A stretch of 64,000 bases of DNA from Arthrobacter stackebrandtii (GTDB lineage: Bacteria; Actinomycetota; Actinomycetes; Actinomycetales; Micrococcaceae), in the NCBI RefSeq assembly GCF_017876675.1, contig NZ_JAGIOI010000001.1, positions 3,844,001 to 3,908,000 of the forward strand, read 5' to 3'. The notes beneath the pieces were generated by a model that did not search any database, had not been told where the DNA came from, and saw nothing but the letters and a program-made list of their open reading frames with translations. Position numbers and translations under genes: made by a program. Shown one piece after another: positions 1 through 9,572 of the stretch (position 1 is the stretch's first letter; the number at the start of each line of letters is the position of its first letter).

Positions 1-406
1 GGAGGCCGTCGAGGCAATCCACAACGCCGACTGGGTGGTCCTGGGCCCCGGTTCCTGGTACACGTCCGTGCTGCCGCACCTGCTGCTGCCGGAAATGCGC
101 GACGCCCTGTGCACCACCAAGGCCAAGCGGCTGCTCACCATGAACCTGGACGTCAACGATGCCGAGGCAGCCGGCATGAACGCCGCAGACCACCTGCATG
201 TCATCGCCCGCTACGCGCCGGGATTCACGGTCGATGTGGTGCTGGCCGATCCGCGGTCCATCGCCGACGTTGACGAGTTCCGGGCAGCCGCAGCCATGAT
301 GGGCGCGCAGGTGGTGTTCGGCATGGTCGAAGGCACGGCCGGCAAGGCGGTCCATGACCCGTTGCGGCTGGCCGCGTCATACCGCGATATTTTTGGGGGA
401 TATTAG
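1..406 (+). CDS. yvcK: YvcK/CofD-like gluconeogenesis factor, C-terminal part
   Basis: The reading frame is open from the window edge, so only about the last 135 residues are present. They carry the motif LGPGSWYTSVLPHLL, which in the YvcK/CofD-like family forms part of the UDP-N-acetylglucosamine-binding Rossmann-like core, and a later LTMNLDVNDAEAAGM segment. YvcK proteins are cytoplasmic and are linked to carbon flux and cell-wall precursor supply; they do not make F420 despite the CofD fold. The gene ends 26 bp before whiA. The rapZ-yvcK-whiA order is a standard actinobacterial and Firmicute cluster, which supports the call. The true start lies outside the window. Confidence 0.9.
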   Translation, partial: EAVEAIHNADWVVLGPGSWYTSVLPHLLLPEMRDALCTTKAKRLLTMNLDVNDAEAAGMNAADHLHVIARYAPGFTVDVVLADPRSIADVDEFRAAAAMMGAQVVFGMVEGTAGKAVHDPLRLAASYRDIFGGY

Positions 407-432
407 ATGTTTGTGAAAGTGGAGGCTGAACC

Positions 433-1413
433 ATGGCGCTGACAGCGGCGGTAAAAGAGGAACTCTCCCGTCTGGAGATCAAGAAATCCTCGGTGCGCAA
501 GGCTGAAGTCTCAGCCCTGCTGCGATTCGCCGGGGGATTGCACATCATCTCCGGGCGCATCGTGATCGAGGCCGAGGTGGACACGGCGGCAACGGCCCGC
601 CGGCTGCGCCTGGCCATCGCCGAGATGTACGGGCACCAAAGCGAGATCGTCGTCGTTTCCGGCGGCGGGCTGCGGCGCGGCAGCCGCTACGTGGTGCGCG
701 TTGTCCGCGACGGTGAGGCACTGGCGCGCCAGAGCGGCCTGCTCGACGGCAGGGGACGTCCCGTGCGCGGGCTGCCGTCCGCCGTCGTCAATGGTTCGAC
801 GGCGGATGCCGAGGCGGTCTGGCGCGGCGCCTTCCTGGCGCACGGCTCCCTGACGGAACCCGGCCGCTCCTCGGCCCTGGAAGTCACCTGCCCCGGCCCG
901 GAGGCCGCGCTTGCCCTGGTGGGCGCCGCCCGACGGCTGGACATTGCCGCCAAGGCGCGCGACGTCCGCGGCGTGGACCGGGTGGTCATCCGCGACGGCG
1001 ACACCATCGGTGAACTGCTGGTCCGCATGGGTGCCCACGACACCTTCCTCGTCTGGGAGGAGCGGCGCATGCGCAAGGAGGTGCGGGCAACCGCCAACCG
1101 CCTGGCCAACTTTGACGACGCCAACCTGCGCCGCTCGGCCCAGGCCGCCGTGGCTGCCGGCGCCCGGGTGGAGCGTGCCCTGGAGATCCTCGGCGACGAC
1201 GTCCCGGACCACCTGCAATATGCCGGCGCCCTGCGCGTGGCCCACAAGCAGGCGAGCCTGGACGAGCTGGGCCGGCTGGCCGACCCTCCGCTGACCAAGG
1301 ACGCCATCGCCGGGCGCATCCGCCGCCTGCTGGCCATGGCGGACAAGAAAGCCAAGGACCTGGGCATCCCGGGCACTGAGTCCAACGTCACTTTTGACAT
1401 GCTGGATGGCTAA
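433..1413 (+). CDS. whiA: DNA-binding protein WhiA
   Basis: The product has 326 residues, the usual WhiA length. WhiA joins an N-terminal domain related to LAGLIDADG homing endonucleases (here without nuclease function) to a C-terminal helix-turn-helix. The C-terminal stretch [20 protein letters not shown] and the conserved middle part [21 protein letters not shown] are typical. In Streptomyces WhiA works with WhiB in the sporulation septation switch; in non-sporulating relatives it influences cell division. A GGAGG ribosome site lies 7 bases before the ATG. It follows yvcK as in most actinobacteria, and probably shares its transcript. Confidence 0.95.
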   Translation: MALTAAVKEELSRLEIKKSSVRKAEVSALLRFAGGLHIISGRIVIEAEVDTAATARRLRLAIAEMYGHQSEIVVVSGGGLRRGSRYVVRVVRDGEALARQSGLLDGRGRPVRGLPSAVVNGSTADAEAVWRGAFLAHGSLTEPGRSSALEVTCPGPEAALALVGAARRLDIAAKARDVRGVDRVVIRDGDTIGELLVRMGAHDTFLVWEERRMRKEVRATANRLANFDDANLRRSAQAAVAAGARVERALEILGDDVPDHLQYAGALRVAHKQASLDELGRLADPPLTKDAIAGRIRRLLAMADKKAKDLGIPGTESNVTFDMLDG

Positions 1414-1518
1414 CGCGCCTAGTATGAAAGAGTAGAGACGTGGGGCGGCCGGAAACGGCTGTCCACAGGTTCGGCCCACGTGGCCGGCAAACACTAGAAG
1501 AAACGCAATGGAGGAACC

Positions 1519-2142
1519 GTGACTAAGTACACACTTCCAGAACTCAGCTATGACTACGCTGCTCTGGAGCCCAATATTTCCGCCCGCATCATGGAATTGC
1601 ACCACAGCAAGCACCACGCAGCATACGTTGCCGGTGCAAACCAGGCCCTTGAGCAGCTGGCAGAGGCCCGCGAAAGCAACAACTTCGCCAATATCAACAG
1701 GTTCTCCAAAGACTTGGCATTCCACCTCGGCGGCCACACCAACCACTCCATCTTCTGGAACAACATGTCACCGGACGGCGGCGACAAGCCTGAGGGCGAG
1801 CTCGCAGCAGCAATCGACGACGCCTTCGGCTCCTTCGACGCCTTCCGCGCCCACTTCACCGCCGCCGCCATGGGCATCCAGGGCTCCGGCTGGGCGCTGC
1901 TGTCCTACGAGGGCCTCGGCGGCAACATGGTCATCGAGCAGCTGTTCGACCAGCAGGGCAACGTCCCCGTGGCCACCACCCCGCTGCTGATGCTGGACAT
2001 GTGGGAGCACGCCTTCTACCTGGACTACGTCAACGTCAAGGCTGACTACGTCAAGGCATTCTGGAACCTCGTGAACTGGGCCGACGTGTCCAAGCGCTTT
2101 GAGGCGGCCCGCAAGAACGCCACCTCGCTGATCCTGCCGTAA
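1519..2142 (+). CDS. sodA: Superoxide dismutase, Mn/Fe family (Mn-like)
   Basis: This 207-residue protein converts superoxide to hydrogen peroxide and oxygen. The four metal ligands are visible: His28 in LHHSKHHAAYV, His76 in GGHTNHSIFW, and Asp160 and His164 in DMWEHAFY. The GGHTNHS and GIQGSGW segments resemble manganese rather than iron enzymes, but metal choice cannot be settled from sequence. The start is GTG behind a GGAGG with a short 4-base spacer. There is no signal peptide, so it is cytosolic. It sits alone between whiA and gap, where many other actinobacteria have no sod gene. A short GC-rich hairpin follows the stop. Confidence 0.95.
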   Translation: MTKYTLPELSYDYAALEPNISARIMELHHSKHHAAYVAGANQALEQLAEARESNNFANINRFSKDLAFHLGGHTNHSIFWNNMSPDGGDKPEGELAAAIDDAFGSFDAFRAHFTAAAMGIQGSGWALLSYEGLGGNMVIEQLFDQQGNVPVATTPLLMLDMWEHAFYLDYVNVKADYVKAFWNLVNWADVSKRFEAARKNATSLILP

Positions 2143-2154
2143 GGCGGAACTGCG

Positions 2155-2177
2155 GCGCGGCGGCAGCACCGCCGCGC
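2155..2177 (+). terminator. GC-rich hairpin after sodA
   Basis: A 9-bp perfect stem (GCGCGGCGG, 2155-2163, with its complement at 2169-2177) and a 5-base loop lie 13 bases after the sodA stop. No T run follows, so this is a possible weak terminator or mRNA 3' end structure only. The rest of the 2178-2373 gap is the leader and promoter region of gap; I see no convincing -35/-10 pair. Confidence 0.4.
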
Positions 2178-2232
2178 ACATGACCAATATATGGACGCCC
2201 GCTCCGTAAGATTAACGGGGCGGGCCCCATAG

Positions 2233-3381
<1,149 letters not shown>

Positions 3382-3390
3382 GGCGAACGA

Positions 3391-4629
3391 ATGACTCTTC
3401 ACACCCTCAACGAACTTATCGATGAAGGTGTCCGCGGGCGGTACGTACTGGTCAGAAGTGACCTGAACGTGCCGCTCGACGGCTCTAACGTCACAGACGA
3501 CGGGCGCATCAAGGCATCCCTGCCCGTCATCAAGGCACTGGCAAATGCCGGCGCACGCGTCCTGGTCAGCGCCCACCTGGGCCGGCCCAAGGGAGCTCCC
3601 GAGGCAAAGTACTCACTGGCCCCGGCCGTGACGCGCCTGGCTGAACTGGCCCCCGAATTGAACGCGACACTGGCAGCCGACACCACCGGTCCCGCCGCCC
3701 AGGCGGCTGCTGCCGCCCTGGCCGACGGCTCCGTCCTGGTGCTCGAGAATGTGCGTTTTGACGCCCGCGAGACCTCCAAGGTCGACGGCGAACGCGCGGC
3801 TTTCGCTGCCGAGCTCGCCGCCCTCACAGGGGACAACGGCGCCTACGTTGACGACGCCTTCGGTGCGGTGCACCGCAAGCACGCCAGCGTGTTCGACATT
3901 GCCAAGGCACTGCCGTCCTACCAGGGCGACCTGGTCAAGACCGAGCTCGAGGTGCTGCGCAAGCTCACCACCGAGTCCGAGCGGCCCTACGTGGTGGTGC
4001 TGGGCGGATCCAAGGTCTCCGACAAGCTGGCCGTGATCGACAACCTGATCGGCAAGGCAGACTCCATCCTGGTGGGCGGCGGAATGCTGTTCACCTTCCT
4101 GGCAGCCCAAGGCTTCAAGGTGGGTGCCTCCCTGCTTGAGGTCGACCAGATCCCCGTGGTCCAGGACTACCTGGCACGCGCAGCCGCGGCAGGCACCACG
4201 TTCGTGCTGCCCACCGACATTGTGGTTGCGGCGGCGTTTGCCGCCGACGCGGCCAACGAGGTCGTGCCGGCGACGGACATGGAGGCAAGCTCCTTCGGCG
4301 CCACCGGGCTCGGCCTGGACATCGGACCCGAAACCGGTGCCGCGTTTGCCACGGCCATCGCCGGAGCCAAGACGGTCTTCTGGAACGGCCCCATGGGCGT
4401 GTTCGAGTTTGCCGCCTTCGCAGAGGGCACCCGCGCCGTGGCAGCAGCCCTGGCCGCGAACAGCAGCAACGGCGGCTTCACCGTCGTCGGCGGCGGCGAC
4501 TCCGCCTCCGCAGTCCGCTCGCTCGGTTTTGAGGATGCCGCCTTCGGGCACATCTCCACCGGCGGCGGTGCCAGCCTGGAATTCCTTGAAGGCAAGGAAC
4601 TCCCCGGACTGGTTGCACTGGAACGCTAG
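3391..4629 (+). CDS. pgk: Phosphoglycerate kinase
   Basis: This 412-residue enzyme transfers the acyl phosphate of 1,3-bisphosphoglycerate to ADP. The N-terminal substrate-binding signature VLVRSDLNVPLDG and the C-terminal nucleotide-binding GGGDSASAVRSLGF plus HISTGGGASLEFLEGK are both intact, giving the two-domain hinge enzyme of normal length. AAGG sits 8 bases before the ATG. It is the second gene of the gap-pgk unit. A strong hairpin with five T residues follows 8 bases after the stop, so part of the transcripts probably end here before tpiA. Confidence 0.97.
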   Translation: MTLHTLNELIDEGVRGRYVLVRSDLNVPLDGSNVTDDGRIKASLPVIKALANAGARVLVSAHLGRPKGAPEAKYSLAPAVTRLAELAPELNATLAADTTGPAAQAAAAALADGSVLVLENVRFDARETSKVDGERAAFAAELAALTGDNGAYVDDAFGAVHRKHASVFDIAKALPSYQGDLVKTELEVLRKLTTESERPYVVVLGGSKVSDKLAVIDNLIGKADSILVGGGMLFTFLAAQGFKVGASLLEVDQIPVVQDYLARAAAAGTTFVLPTDIVVAAAFAADAANEVVPATDMEASSFGATGLGLDIGPETGAAFATAIAGAKTVFWNGPMGVFEFAAFAEGTRAVAAALAANSSNGGFTVVGGGDSASAVRSLGFEDAAFGHISTGGGASLEFLEGKELPGLVALER

Positions 4630-4637
4630 CTGCACCG

Positions 4638-4669
4638 AGGTGGTGGCAGGGTCCGCCCTGCCGCCACCT
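4638..4669 (+). terminator. Rho-independent terminator between pgk and tpiA
   Basis: A 14-bp stem with one G-T wobble (4638-4651 with 4656-4669) and a tetraloop TCCG is followed directly by five T residues. This is the classic intrinsic terminator form and lies 8 bases after the pgk stop. It suggests that gap-pgk and tpiA are only partly co-transcribed. Confidence 0.85.
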
Positions 4670-4687
4670 TTTTGCCGCAGGCACCCC

Positions 4688-4717
4688 TTGACTTTTAGCT
4701 ACAAGTTTTACTCTAAG
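4688..4717 (+). promoter_or_regulatory. Possible tpiA promoter
   Basis: TTGACT at 4688-4693 matches a sigma-70-type -35 box. A poor -10 candidate (TACTCT at 4709 or TCTAAG at 4712) follows at 15 to 18 bases. The pair lies after the pgk terminator and 24 to 30 bases before the tpiA start, where a promoter would be expected. The -10 match is weak. Confidence 0.4.
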
Positions 4718-4740
4718 CAACGCAAGAAACGAGAGAAGCG

Positions 4741-5556
4741 ATGACTACTTCAACGAACGGCAATTTTGACCGGACGCCGCTGATCGCAGGCAACTGGAAG
4801 ATGAACATGGACCACGTCCAGGGCATCACCCTCCTGCAGAAGCTGGCATGGACGCTGTCCGACGCCCGCCATGACTTTGCCCGGGTGGAAGTTGCTGTCT
4901 TCCCTCCCTTCACCGACCTGCGCGGTGTGCAGACCCTGGTCCAGGGCGACAAGCTCAAGCTCGCCTACGGCGGCCAGGACCTCTCCGACAAGGACTCCGG
5001 CGCCTACACCGGCGACATCTCCGGTGCCTTCCTGAACAAGCTCGGCTGCGCATACGTCCTGGTGGGCCACAGCGAACGCCGCGAAATCCACGGTGAAGGC
5101 GACGAGCTGCTCAACGCCAAGGTCAAGGCCGCGTTCCGCAACGACGTCACGCCCGTGCTGTGCGCCGGTGAAGGCCTGGAGATCCGCAAGGCCGGCACCC
5201 ACGTCGAGCACACCGTCGCCCAGGTCCGCGGCGGAGTCGCCGGCCTGACCGCCGAGGAAGCCGCCAAGCTCGTCATCGCCTACGAGCCCGTCTGGGCCAT
5301 CGGCACCGGCGAAGTGGCCGGCCCGGAAGATGCACAGGAAATGTGTGCCGCCATCCGTGCCGAACTCGCCGAACTCTTCGACGCCGAAACGGCCGCCAAG
5401 ACACGCCTCCTCTACGGCGGCTCGGTCAAGGCGAACAACGTGGCGGCCATCATGTCCGAGCGTGACGTCGACGGTGTCCTGGTGGGCGGCGCAAGCCTCG
5501 ATGCCGGCGAGTTCGCCAGCATCGCCCGCTTTGAAAGCCACCTCGTCACGAAGTAG
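4741..5556 (+). CDS. tpiA: Triosephosphate isomerase
   Basis: This enzyme of 271 residues interconverts dihydroxyacetone phosphate and glyceraldehyde 3-phosphate. The catalytic residues lie in the usual motifs: Lys in AGNWKMNMD near residue 19, His in VGHSERR, and the general-base Glu in [11 protein letters not shown]. The phosphate-binding YGGSVKANN and GVLVGGASL loops are present near the C-terminus. The ATG follows GAGAGAAG. It completes the gap-pgk-tpiA set, and secG follows on the same strand. Its TAG stop is the first triplet of a palindromic intergenic element that recurs after sufT. Confidence 0.97.
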   Translation: MTTSTNGNFDRTPLIAGNWKMNMDHVQGITLLQKLAWTLSDARHDFARVEVAVFPPFTDLRGVQTLVQGDKLKLAYGGQDLSDKDSGAYTGDISGAFLNKLGCAYVLVGHSERREIHGEGDELLNAKVKAAFRNDVTPVLCAGEGLEIRKAGTHVEHTVAQVRGGVAGLTAEEAAKLVIAYEPVWAIGTGEVAGPEDAQEMCAAIRAELAELFDAETAAKTRLLYGGSVKANNVAAIMSERDVDGVLVGGASLDAGEFASIARFESHLVTK

Positions 5557-5614
5557 TCCCCACACGCTCCCCGGCCTCGTACCCCGGCCGGGGCCCCTCG
5601 CGTGTGTGGGCCCA
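5554..5614 (+). repeat. Palindromic intergenic element, copy 1 (after tpiA)
   Basis: The sequence begins with the tpiA stop codon (TAGTCCCCACACGCTCCC), passes through CTCGTACC, then GGGGCCCCTCGCG, and ends in GTGGGCCCA. An inner 8-bp stem (5569-5576 with 5586-5593) and an outer imperfect stem give a cruciform-like hairpin. The same arrangement occurs at 24725-24784 after sufT, with changed bases on both arms. It may act as a terminator or as a REP-type element. Confidence 0.6.
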
Positions 5615-5817
5615 TCCACTTGCCCGCCCGACAAGTCGCTTCGCGATTTTGCCGGAACGCGGCAGGCATGGGCCCGGCACCCCTCCCGGGGCTCCCGGGT
5701 CCTCCCTCCGTCATGAACCGTGTCCATTCGCAATGTGCGGGTGGACACGGTTAGACTTGGCTGCGGTGCAACCACCAAAGTCTTGATTTACCCATCTCCA
5801 TGCTGAAAGGCCCCTCC

Positions 5818-6072
5818 GTGGAAGCTCTACAAATCGCACTGCAGATTCTTTTGGGTGTCACCAGCCTGCTGCTGACCCTGTTGATCCTGCTGCACAAGGG
5901 CCGCGGCGGCGGCCTCTCTGACATGTTTGGCGGCGGCATGAGCTCAAACCTCGGTTCGTCAGGTGTTGCCGAGCGCAACCTGAACCGCTTCACAGTGGTC
6001 CTGGGCATCGTCTGGGGCCTGGTCATCATCGGCCTCGGCCTGATAATGTCCTACGGCAACATTGGCGGCTAG
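5818..6072 (+). CDS. secG: Preprotein translocase subunit SecG
   Basis: The protein has 84 residues and two membrane spans (about residues 3-22 and 52-73), joined by the SecG hallmark loop LLHKGRGGGLSDMFGGGMSS. SecG binds SecYE and aids the SecA-driven insertion cycle at the cytoplasmic membrane. I prefer the GTG start at 5818 because AAAGG lies 8 bases before it; the in-frame ATG at 5800 has no ribosome site. The linkage of secG to tpiA is common in actinobacteria. A clear terminator follows. Confidence 0.93.
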   Translation: MEALQIALQILLGVTSLLLTLLILLHKGRGGGLSDMFGGGMSSNLGSSGVAERNLNRFTVVLGIVWGLVIIGLGLIMSYGNIGG

Positions 6073-6092
6073 CAACACGCCGCAAGACAGGA

Positions 6093-6130
6093 GAAGGGCC
6101 CCGATTGGTTTGCACCGATCGGGGCCCTTC
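6093..6130 (+). terminator. secG terminator
   Basis: A 13-bp perfect stem (GAAGGGCCCCGAT, 6093-6105, with 6118-6130) and a 12-base loop lie 20 bases after the secG stop, followed by a short pyrimidine-rich stretch. Confidence 0.75.
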
Positions 6131-6194
6131 CCTTTGCCCTGCAGAACCGCCTGCAGCAAGGTCCGCAGAATTCCTCCGCACCCCGGCAGACGAA

Positions 6195-6227
6195 AATGAC
6201 GGATCCGATTGACTCGGATCCGTCATT
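6195..6227 (-). terminator. Terminator of the pentose phosphate operon
   Basis: A 14-bp perfect stem (6195-6208 with 6214-6227) and a 5-base loop are followed on the minus strand by TTTT-containing sequence. It lies 48 bases after the pgl stop. Together with the secG terminator it separates the two converging operons. Confidence 0.8.
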
Positions 6228-6274
6228 GTCGCACCACCAACGGGCTGTGGGCGTGCCCAGCCCCGCTCTGCTGC

Positions 6275-7078
6275 CTAGGGCTCGCGGCGCATGAGGGCGC
6301 CCGGCACCTTGGCGGCGGCCGCTTCGTCGAGCAGCCACAGCGTCTTGTTGACGCCGCGTGCACCCGATGCAGGCACCTGCACCTCGCTGGCACCGGCCAG
6401 GCCCAGGCCCACCGCGGCGGCCTTGTCCGCCCCTGCGGCCACGATCCAGATTTCCTGGGCCGAGTTGATGGCCTCAAGGGTCAGGGACACGCGCTCCGGC
6501 GGCGGCTTGGGGGAGTTGCGCACGCCCACTGCGGGAGTGCCCTTGGTGCGGATGCCTGCCATCTCCGGGAACAGCGAGGCGATGTGTGCGTCCGGGCCCA
6601 GGCCCAGCAGCAGCACGTCGAAGCGGGGGACGGCGGGCGCCTGTGCCGGGGACGCGTCGTCGTTCTCCCACTCCGCAGCCGCCGCGGCGGCGAGCTCCGC
6701 AACGTACAGTGCCGCGGCCTCGTCCACATCGGCTGCGGTGTCGCTGGCAGCCATTGCGTGCACGCGCGCCGGGTCCACGGGGATGTGGTCCAGCAGCGCC
6801 TCAGAAGCCTGGCGGAGGTTGCGGTCAGGCGAGCCGGTTTCCACAAAGCGGTCGTCGCCGAACCAGAAGTTGACCTTGCCCCAGTCGACCGCGAGGCGGG
6901 CGGGGGATGCGGCGACTGCGGCGAGCGTGGCAATGCCGACGCTGCCGCCGGTCAGCACCACGGTTGCTTCGCCGCGTTCACTCTGGACGTCCAGCAGCCG
7001 GGTGATGAGCCGGGCAGCCGTGGTGGCGGCCAGCACATCGAAGGAGGGGTGCGGGGTGACACGGATGTTTGAACTCAT
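6275..7078 (-). CDS. pgl: 6-Phosphogluconolactonase
   Basis: This 267-residue enzyme hydrolyses 6-phosphogluconolactone to 6-phosphogluconate, the second step of the oxidative pentose phosphate path. Family motifs seen are VVLTGGSVGIATL near the N-terminus, the VNFWFGDDRFV segment, and FDVLLLGLGPDAHIASLFPE in the second half, all typical of the SOL/DevB type. Its ATG overlaps the opcA stop (ATGA). It is the last gene of the tkt-tal-pgi-zwf-opcA-pgl operon and is followed by a strong terminator. Confidence 0.95.
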   Translation of the reverse strand: MSSNIRVTPHPSFDVLAATTAARLITRLLDVQSERGEATVVLTGGSVGIATLAAVAASPARLAVDWGKVNFWFGDDRFVETGSPDRNLRQASEALLDHIPVDPARVHAMAASDTAADVDEAAALYVAELAAAAAAEWENDDASPAQAPAVPRFDVLLLGLGPDAHIASLFPEMAGIRTKGTPAVGVRNSPKPPPERVSLTLEAINSAQEIWIVAAGADKAAAVGLGLAGASEVQVPASGARGVNKTLWLLDEAAAAKVPGALMRREP

Positions 7079-8016
7079 GACTGGACAACCTCTTCTTCTG
7101 CCAATAGCTTTTGCAAGCCTTCGGTGACAACTTCGCCAAACACGTCGTCCGGATCAAGACGGCGCAGTTCCTCGGCCAGGCAGTCCTGGAGGGACCGCCG
7201 CGGCAGGGAAATTTGTTGCTGGGGCTGGCCCGGCTGGCTCAGCACGGCCTCGAGGCTGCCGGGGCGGGTGAGTTCCACATTGCCCTTTGACCGCTCGATG
7301 ACAACCTGGCGGATGCCGGTGCCGCGCGGATCCTCCACCACGGAGATGGGGACCTGCAGTGCCTTGTGCAGCCACGACGCCAGCAGCAGTGTGCTGGGGG
7401 AGTCGCTGGCACCCTCGACCCGGAGCCCCGTGATGGGGTCCGCGCCGTCGTACTGGTCAAGGGCGGCTGCGAGCTGGATGCGCCAGTTGGTCAGGCGCGT
7501 CCAGGCAAGGTCGGTGTCGCCGGCCGCGTACGTCAAGGCGATGTGCTTGAGCGCGTCGCGGGGGTCATCCGCGTTGGCGGAATCGGTGATCCGGCGGTGG
7601 GCGATGCGGCCCACGGGCGACTTGCTCGGAACCTGCGGTGCCTCATTGGGCCACCATGCCACGATGGGCGCGTCCGGCAGCAGCAGCGCGGAGACGATGG
7701 ACTCGTTCTCCACCGCCAGTTCGCCGTAGCCACGCAGCACGATGACCTCGGAGGCACCGGCGTCGCCGCCCACGCGGATTTCACCGTCGAGGCGGGTTTC
7801 CTCCCCGGATGAACCGGTCGCGAGCACGATGATGCGGCAGGGGTGCTCCCGGCTGGCCAGGTTGGCCGCCGCGATGGCTTCCTCCTCCAGGCCGTTTTTG
7901 GTGATGACCACCAGTGTCAGGACACGGCCCAGGGCGACAACGCCGCCCTGCTCGCGCATCTTGACGATCTCCTTGGTGATCTTGGAGGTGGTTGTGTTGG
8001 GCAGTTCAACGATCAT
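7075..8016 (-). CDS. opcA: Glucose-6-phosphate dehydrogenase assembly protein OpcA
   Basis: This is a 313-residue member of the OpcA family, which in actinobacteria and cyanobacteria is needed for full activity of glucose-6-phosphate dehydrogenase and is nearly always encoded next to zwf. The family segments ARGVLTLVV-like (here GRVLTLVVITKN), PDAPIVAWWPNEAP and the DLAWTRLTNWR stretch are present. I choose the ATG at 8016, which overlaps the zwf stop as ATGA; an ATG four codons earlier is also open. It overlaps pgl by 4 bases, so the three genes are translationally coupled. Confidence 0.93.
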   Translation of the reverse strand: MIVELPNTTTSKITKEIVKMREQGGVVALGRVLTLVVITKNGLEEEAIAAANLASREHPCRIIVLATGSSGEETRLDGEIRVGGDAGASEVIVLRGYGELAVENESIVSALLLPDAPIVAWWPNEAPQVPSKSPVGRIAHRRITDSANADDPRDALKHIALTYAAGDTDLAWTRLTNWRIQLAAALDQYDGADPITGLRVEGASDSPSTLLLASWLHKALQVPISVVEDPRGTGIRQVVIERSKGNVELTRPGSLEAVLSQPGQPQQQISLPRRSLQDCLAEELRRLDPDDVFGEVVTEGLQKLLAEEEVVQS

Positions 8017-9557
8017 GGACGCCGCCACATCCTTCCGTCTCGGGTCAACAGTTCGTCGGCTGAGGCGGGGCCCCAGCTGCCGGGTTCGTAGCTTTCAGGC
8101 TGGATGCCCTCGGCTGCCCAGTATTCCTCGAACGGGTCAAGGATCTTCCAGGACAGTTCCACCTCTTCATGGCGGGGGAACAGGGGCGGTTCGCCGAGCA
8201 GCACATCCAGGATGAGGCGCTCGTACGCTTCCGGGCTGGACTCGGTGAAGGCATGTCCGTAGCCAAAGTCCATGGTGACGTCGCGGACCTCCATCTGCGT
8301 GCCCGGCACCTTGGAGCCGAAGCGGATGGTCACGCCCTCGTCCGGCTGGACGCGGATGACGACGGCGTTCTGGCCGAAGTCGTCGTCTTCATGGTCGGTG
8401 AACAGCAGGTTGGGTGCACGCTTGAACACCACGGCGATCTCCGTCACGCGGCGGCCCAGGCGCTTGCCTGCCCGCAGGTAGAACGGCACGCCCGCCCAGC
8501 GGCGGGTGTTGATGTCCAGGCGCAGCGCGGCGTAGGTTTCCGTGGTCGAATCGGCGGGAATGCCCTCTTCGTCCAGGTAGCCCAAGACCTGCTCACCGCC
8601 CTGCCAGCCGCCGGCAAACTGCCCGCGTGCCGAGTGGGTGGAGAGGTCGTCCGGCAGCTTGACTGCTGCCAAGACCTTTTCCTTTTCAGCGCGCAGGTGG
8701 TCGGCGTTGAAGGAGATGGGCTCCTCCATGGCCGTCAGCGCGAGAAGCTGCAGCAGGTGGTTCTGGATGACGTCGCGGGCTGCGCCCACGCCGTCGTAGT
8801 AGCCGGCACGGCCGCCGGTGCCAATGTCCTCGGCCATGGTGATCTGGACATGGTCGACGTAGTTGGCGTTCCAGAGAGGCTCGAAGAACTGGTTGGCAAA
8901 GCGCAGCGCCAGGATGTTCTGTACCGTCTCCTTGCCCAGGTAGTGGTCGATCCGGAACACGGCGTCGGCAGGGAACACCGACTCCACAATGTTGTTCAGG
9001 GCGCGGGCGGACTCCAAGTTGTGGCCGAAGGGCTTTTCAATGACCACCCGGCGCCAGCTCTCATCCTCCGTCTGTGCCAGGCCGTGCTCGGACAGCTGGC
9101 GGCAGACCTGCTCAAACGCCTTCGGCGGGATGGACAGGTAGAACGCGTGGTTGCCGCGCGTGCCGCGGCTTGCATCCAGCCCTGCCAGGGTGGACTTGAG
9201 CCGTTCGAATGCGTCGCCGTCGTCAAATTCACCCTCAACGAAGCGGATGCCCTCGCGCAGCTGGTTCCAGACGGCCTCGTCAAAGGGCGTGCGGCAGTAC
9301 GCCTCCACGGAGGCGCGCACCTCCTTGGCAAACTGTTCGTCGCTCCACTGGCGGCGGGCAAAGCCCACCAGCGCAAAGCTGGGCGGGAGAAGTCCGCGGT
9401 TGGCGAGGTCGTAGACGGCGGGCATGAGCTTCTTGCGCGCCAGGTCCCCGGTCACTCCAAAGAGCACCAGGGACGACGGGCCCGCCACCCGGGACAGCCG
9501 GCGGTCGCGGCTGTCCCGGAGCGGGTTTTCATTGTGTCGTGTAGCAGAAGTGGACAT
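8013..9557 (-). CDS. zwf: Glucose-6-phosphate 1-dehydrogenase
   Basis: This 514-residue enzyme oxidises glucose 6-phosphate to the lactone with NADP, opening the oxidative pentose phosphate pathway. The dinucleotide fold FGVTGDLARKKLMPAVYDL, the substrate Lys in EKPFGHNLESA and the active-site RIDHYLGKETVQN are intact. Length is normal for bacteria. The ribosome site is weak. It lies 15 bases after pgi, so glucose 6-phosphate can be sent either to fructose 6-phosphate or to this enzyme by products of the same transcript. Confidence 0.97.
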   Translation of the reverse strand: MSTSATRHNENPLRDSRDRRLSRVAGPSSLVLFGVTGDLARKKLMPAVYDLANRGLLPPSFALVGFARRQWSDEQFAKEVRASVEAYCRTPFDEAVWNQLREGIRFVEGEFDDGDAFERLKSTLAGLDASRGTRGNHAFYLSIPPKAFEQVCRQLSEHGLAQTEDESWRRVVIEKPFGHNLESARALNNIVESVFPADAVFRIDHYLGKETVQNILALRFANQFFEPLWNANYVDHVQITMAEDIGTGGRAGYYDGVGAARDVIQNHLLQLLALTAMEEPISFNADHLRAEKEKVLAAVKLPDDLSTHSARGQFAGGWQGGEQVLGYLDEEGIPADSTTETYAALRLDINTRRWAGVPFYLRAGKRLGRRVTEIAVVFKRAPNLLFTDHEDDDFGQNAVVIRVQPDEGVTIRFGSKVPGTQMEVRDVTMDFGYGHAFTESSPEAYERLILDVLLGEPPLFPRHEEVELSWKILDPFEEYWAAEGIQPESYEPGSWGPASADELLTRDGRMWRRP

Positions 9558-9572
9558 CTGTTGGGCAGCGCC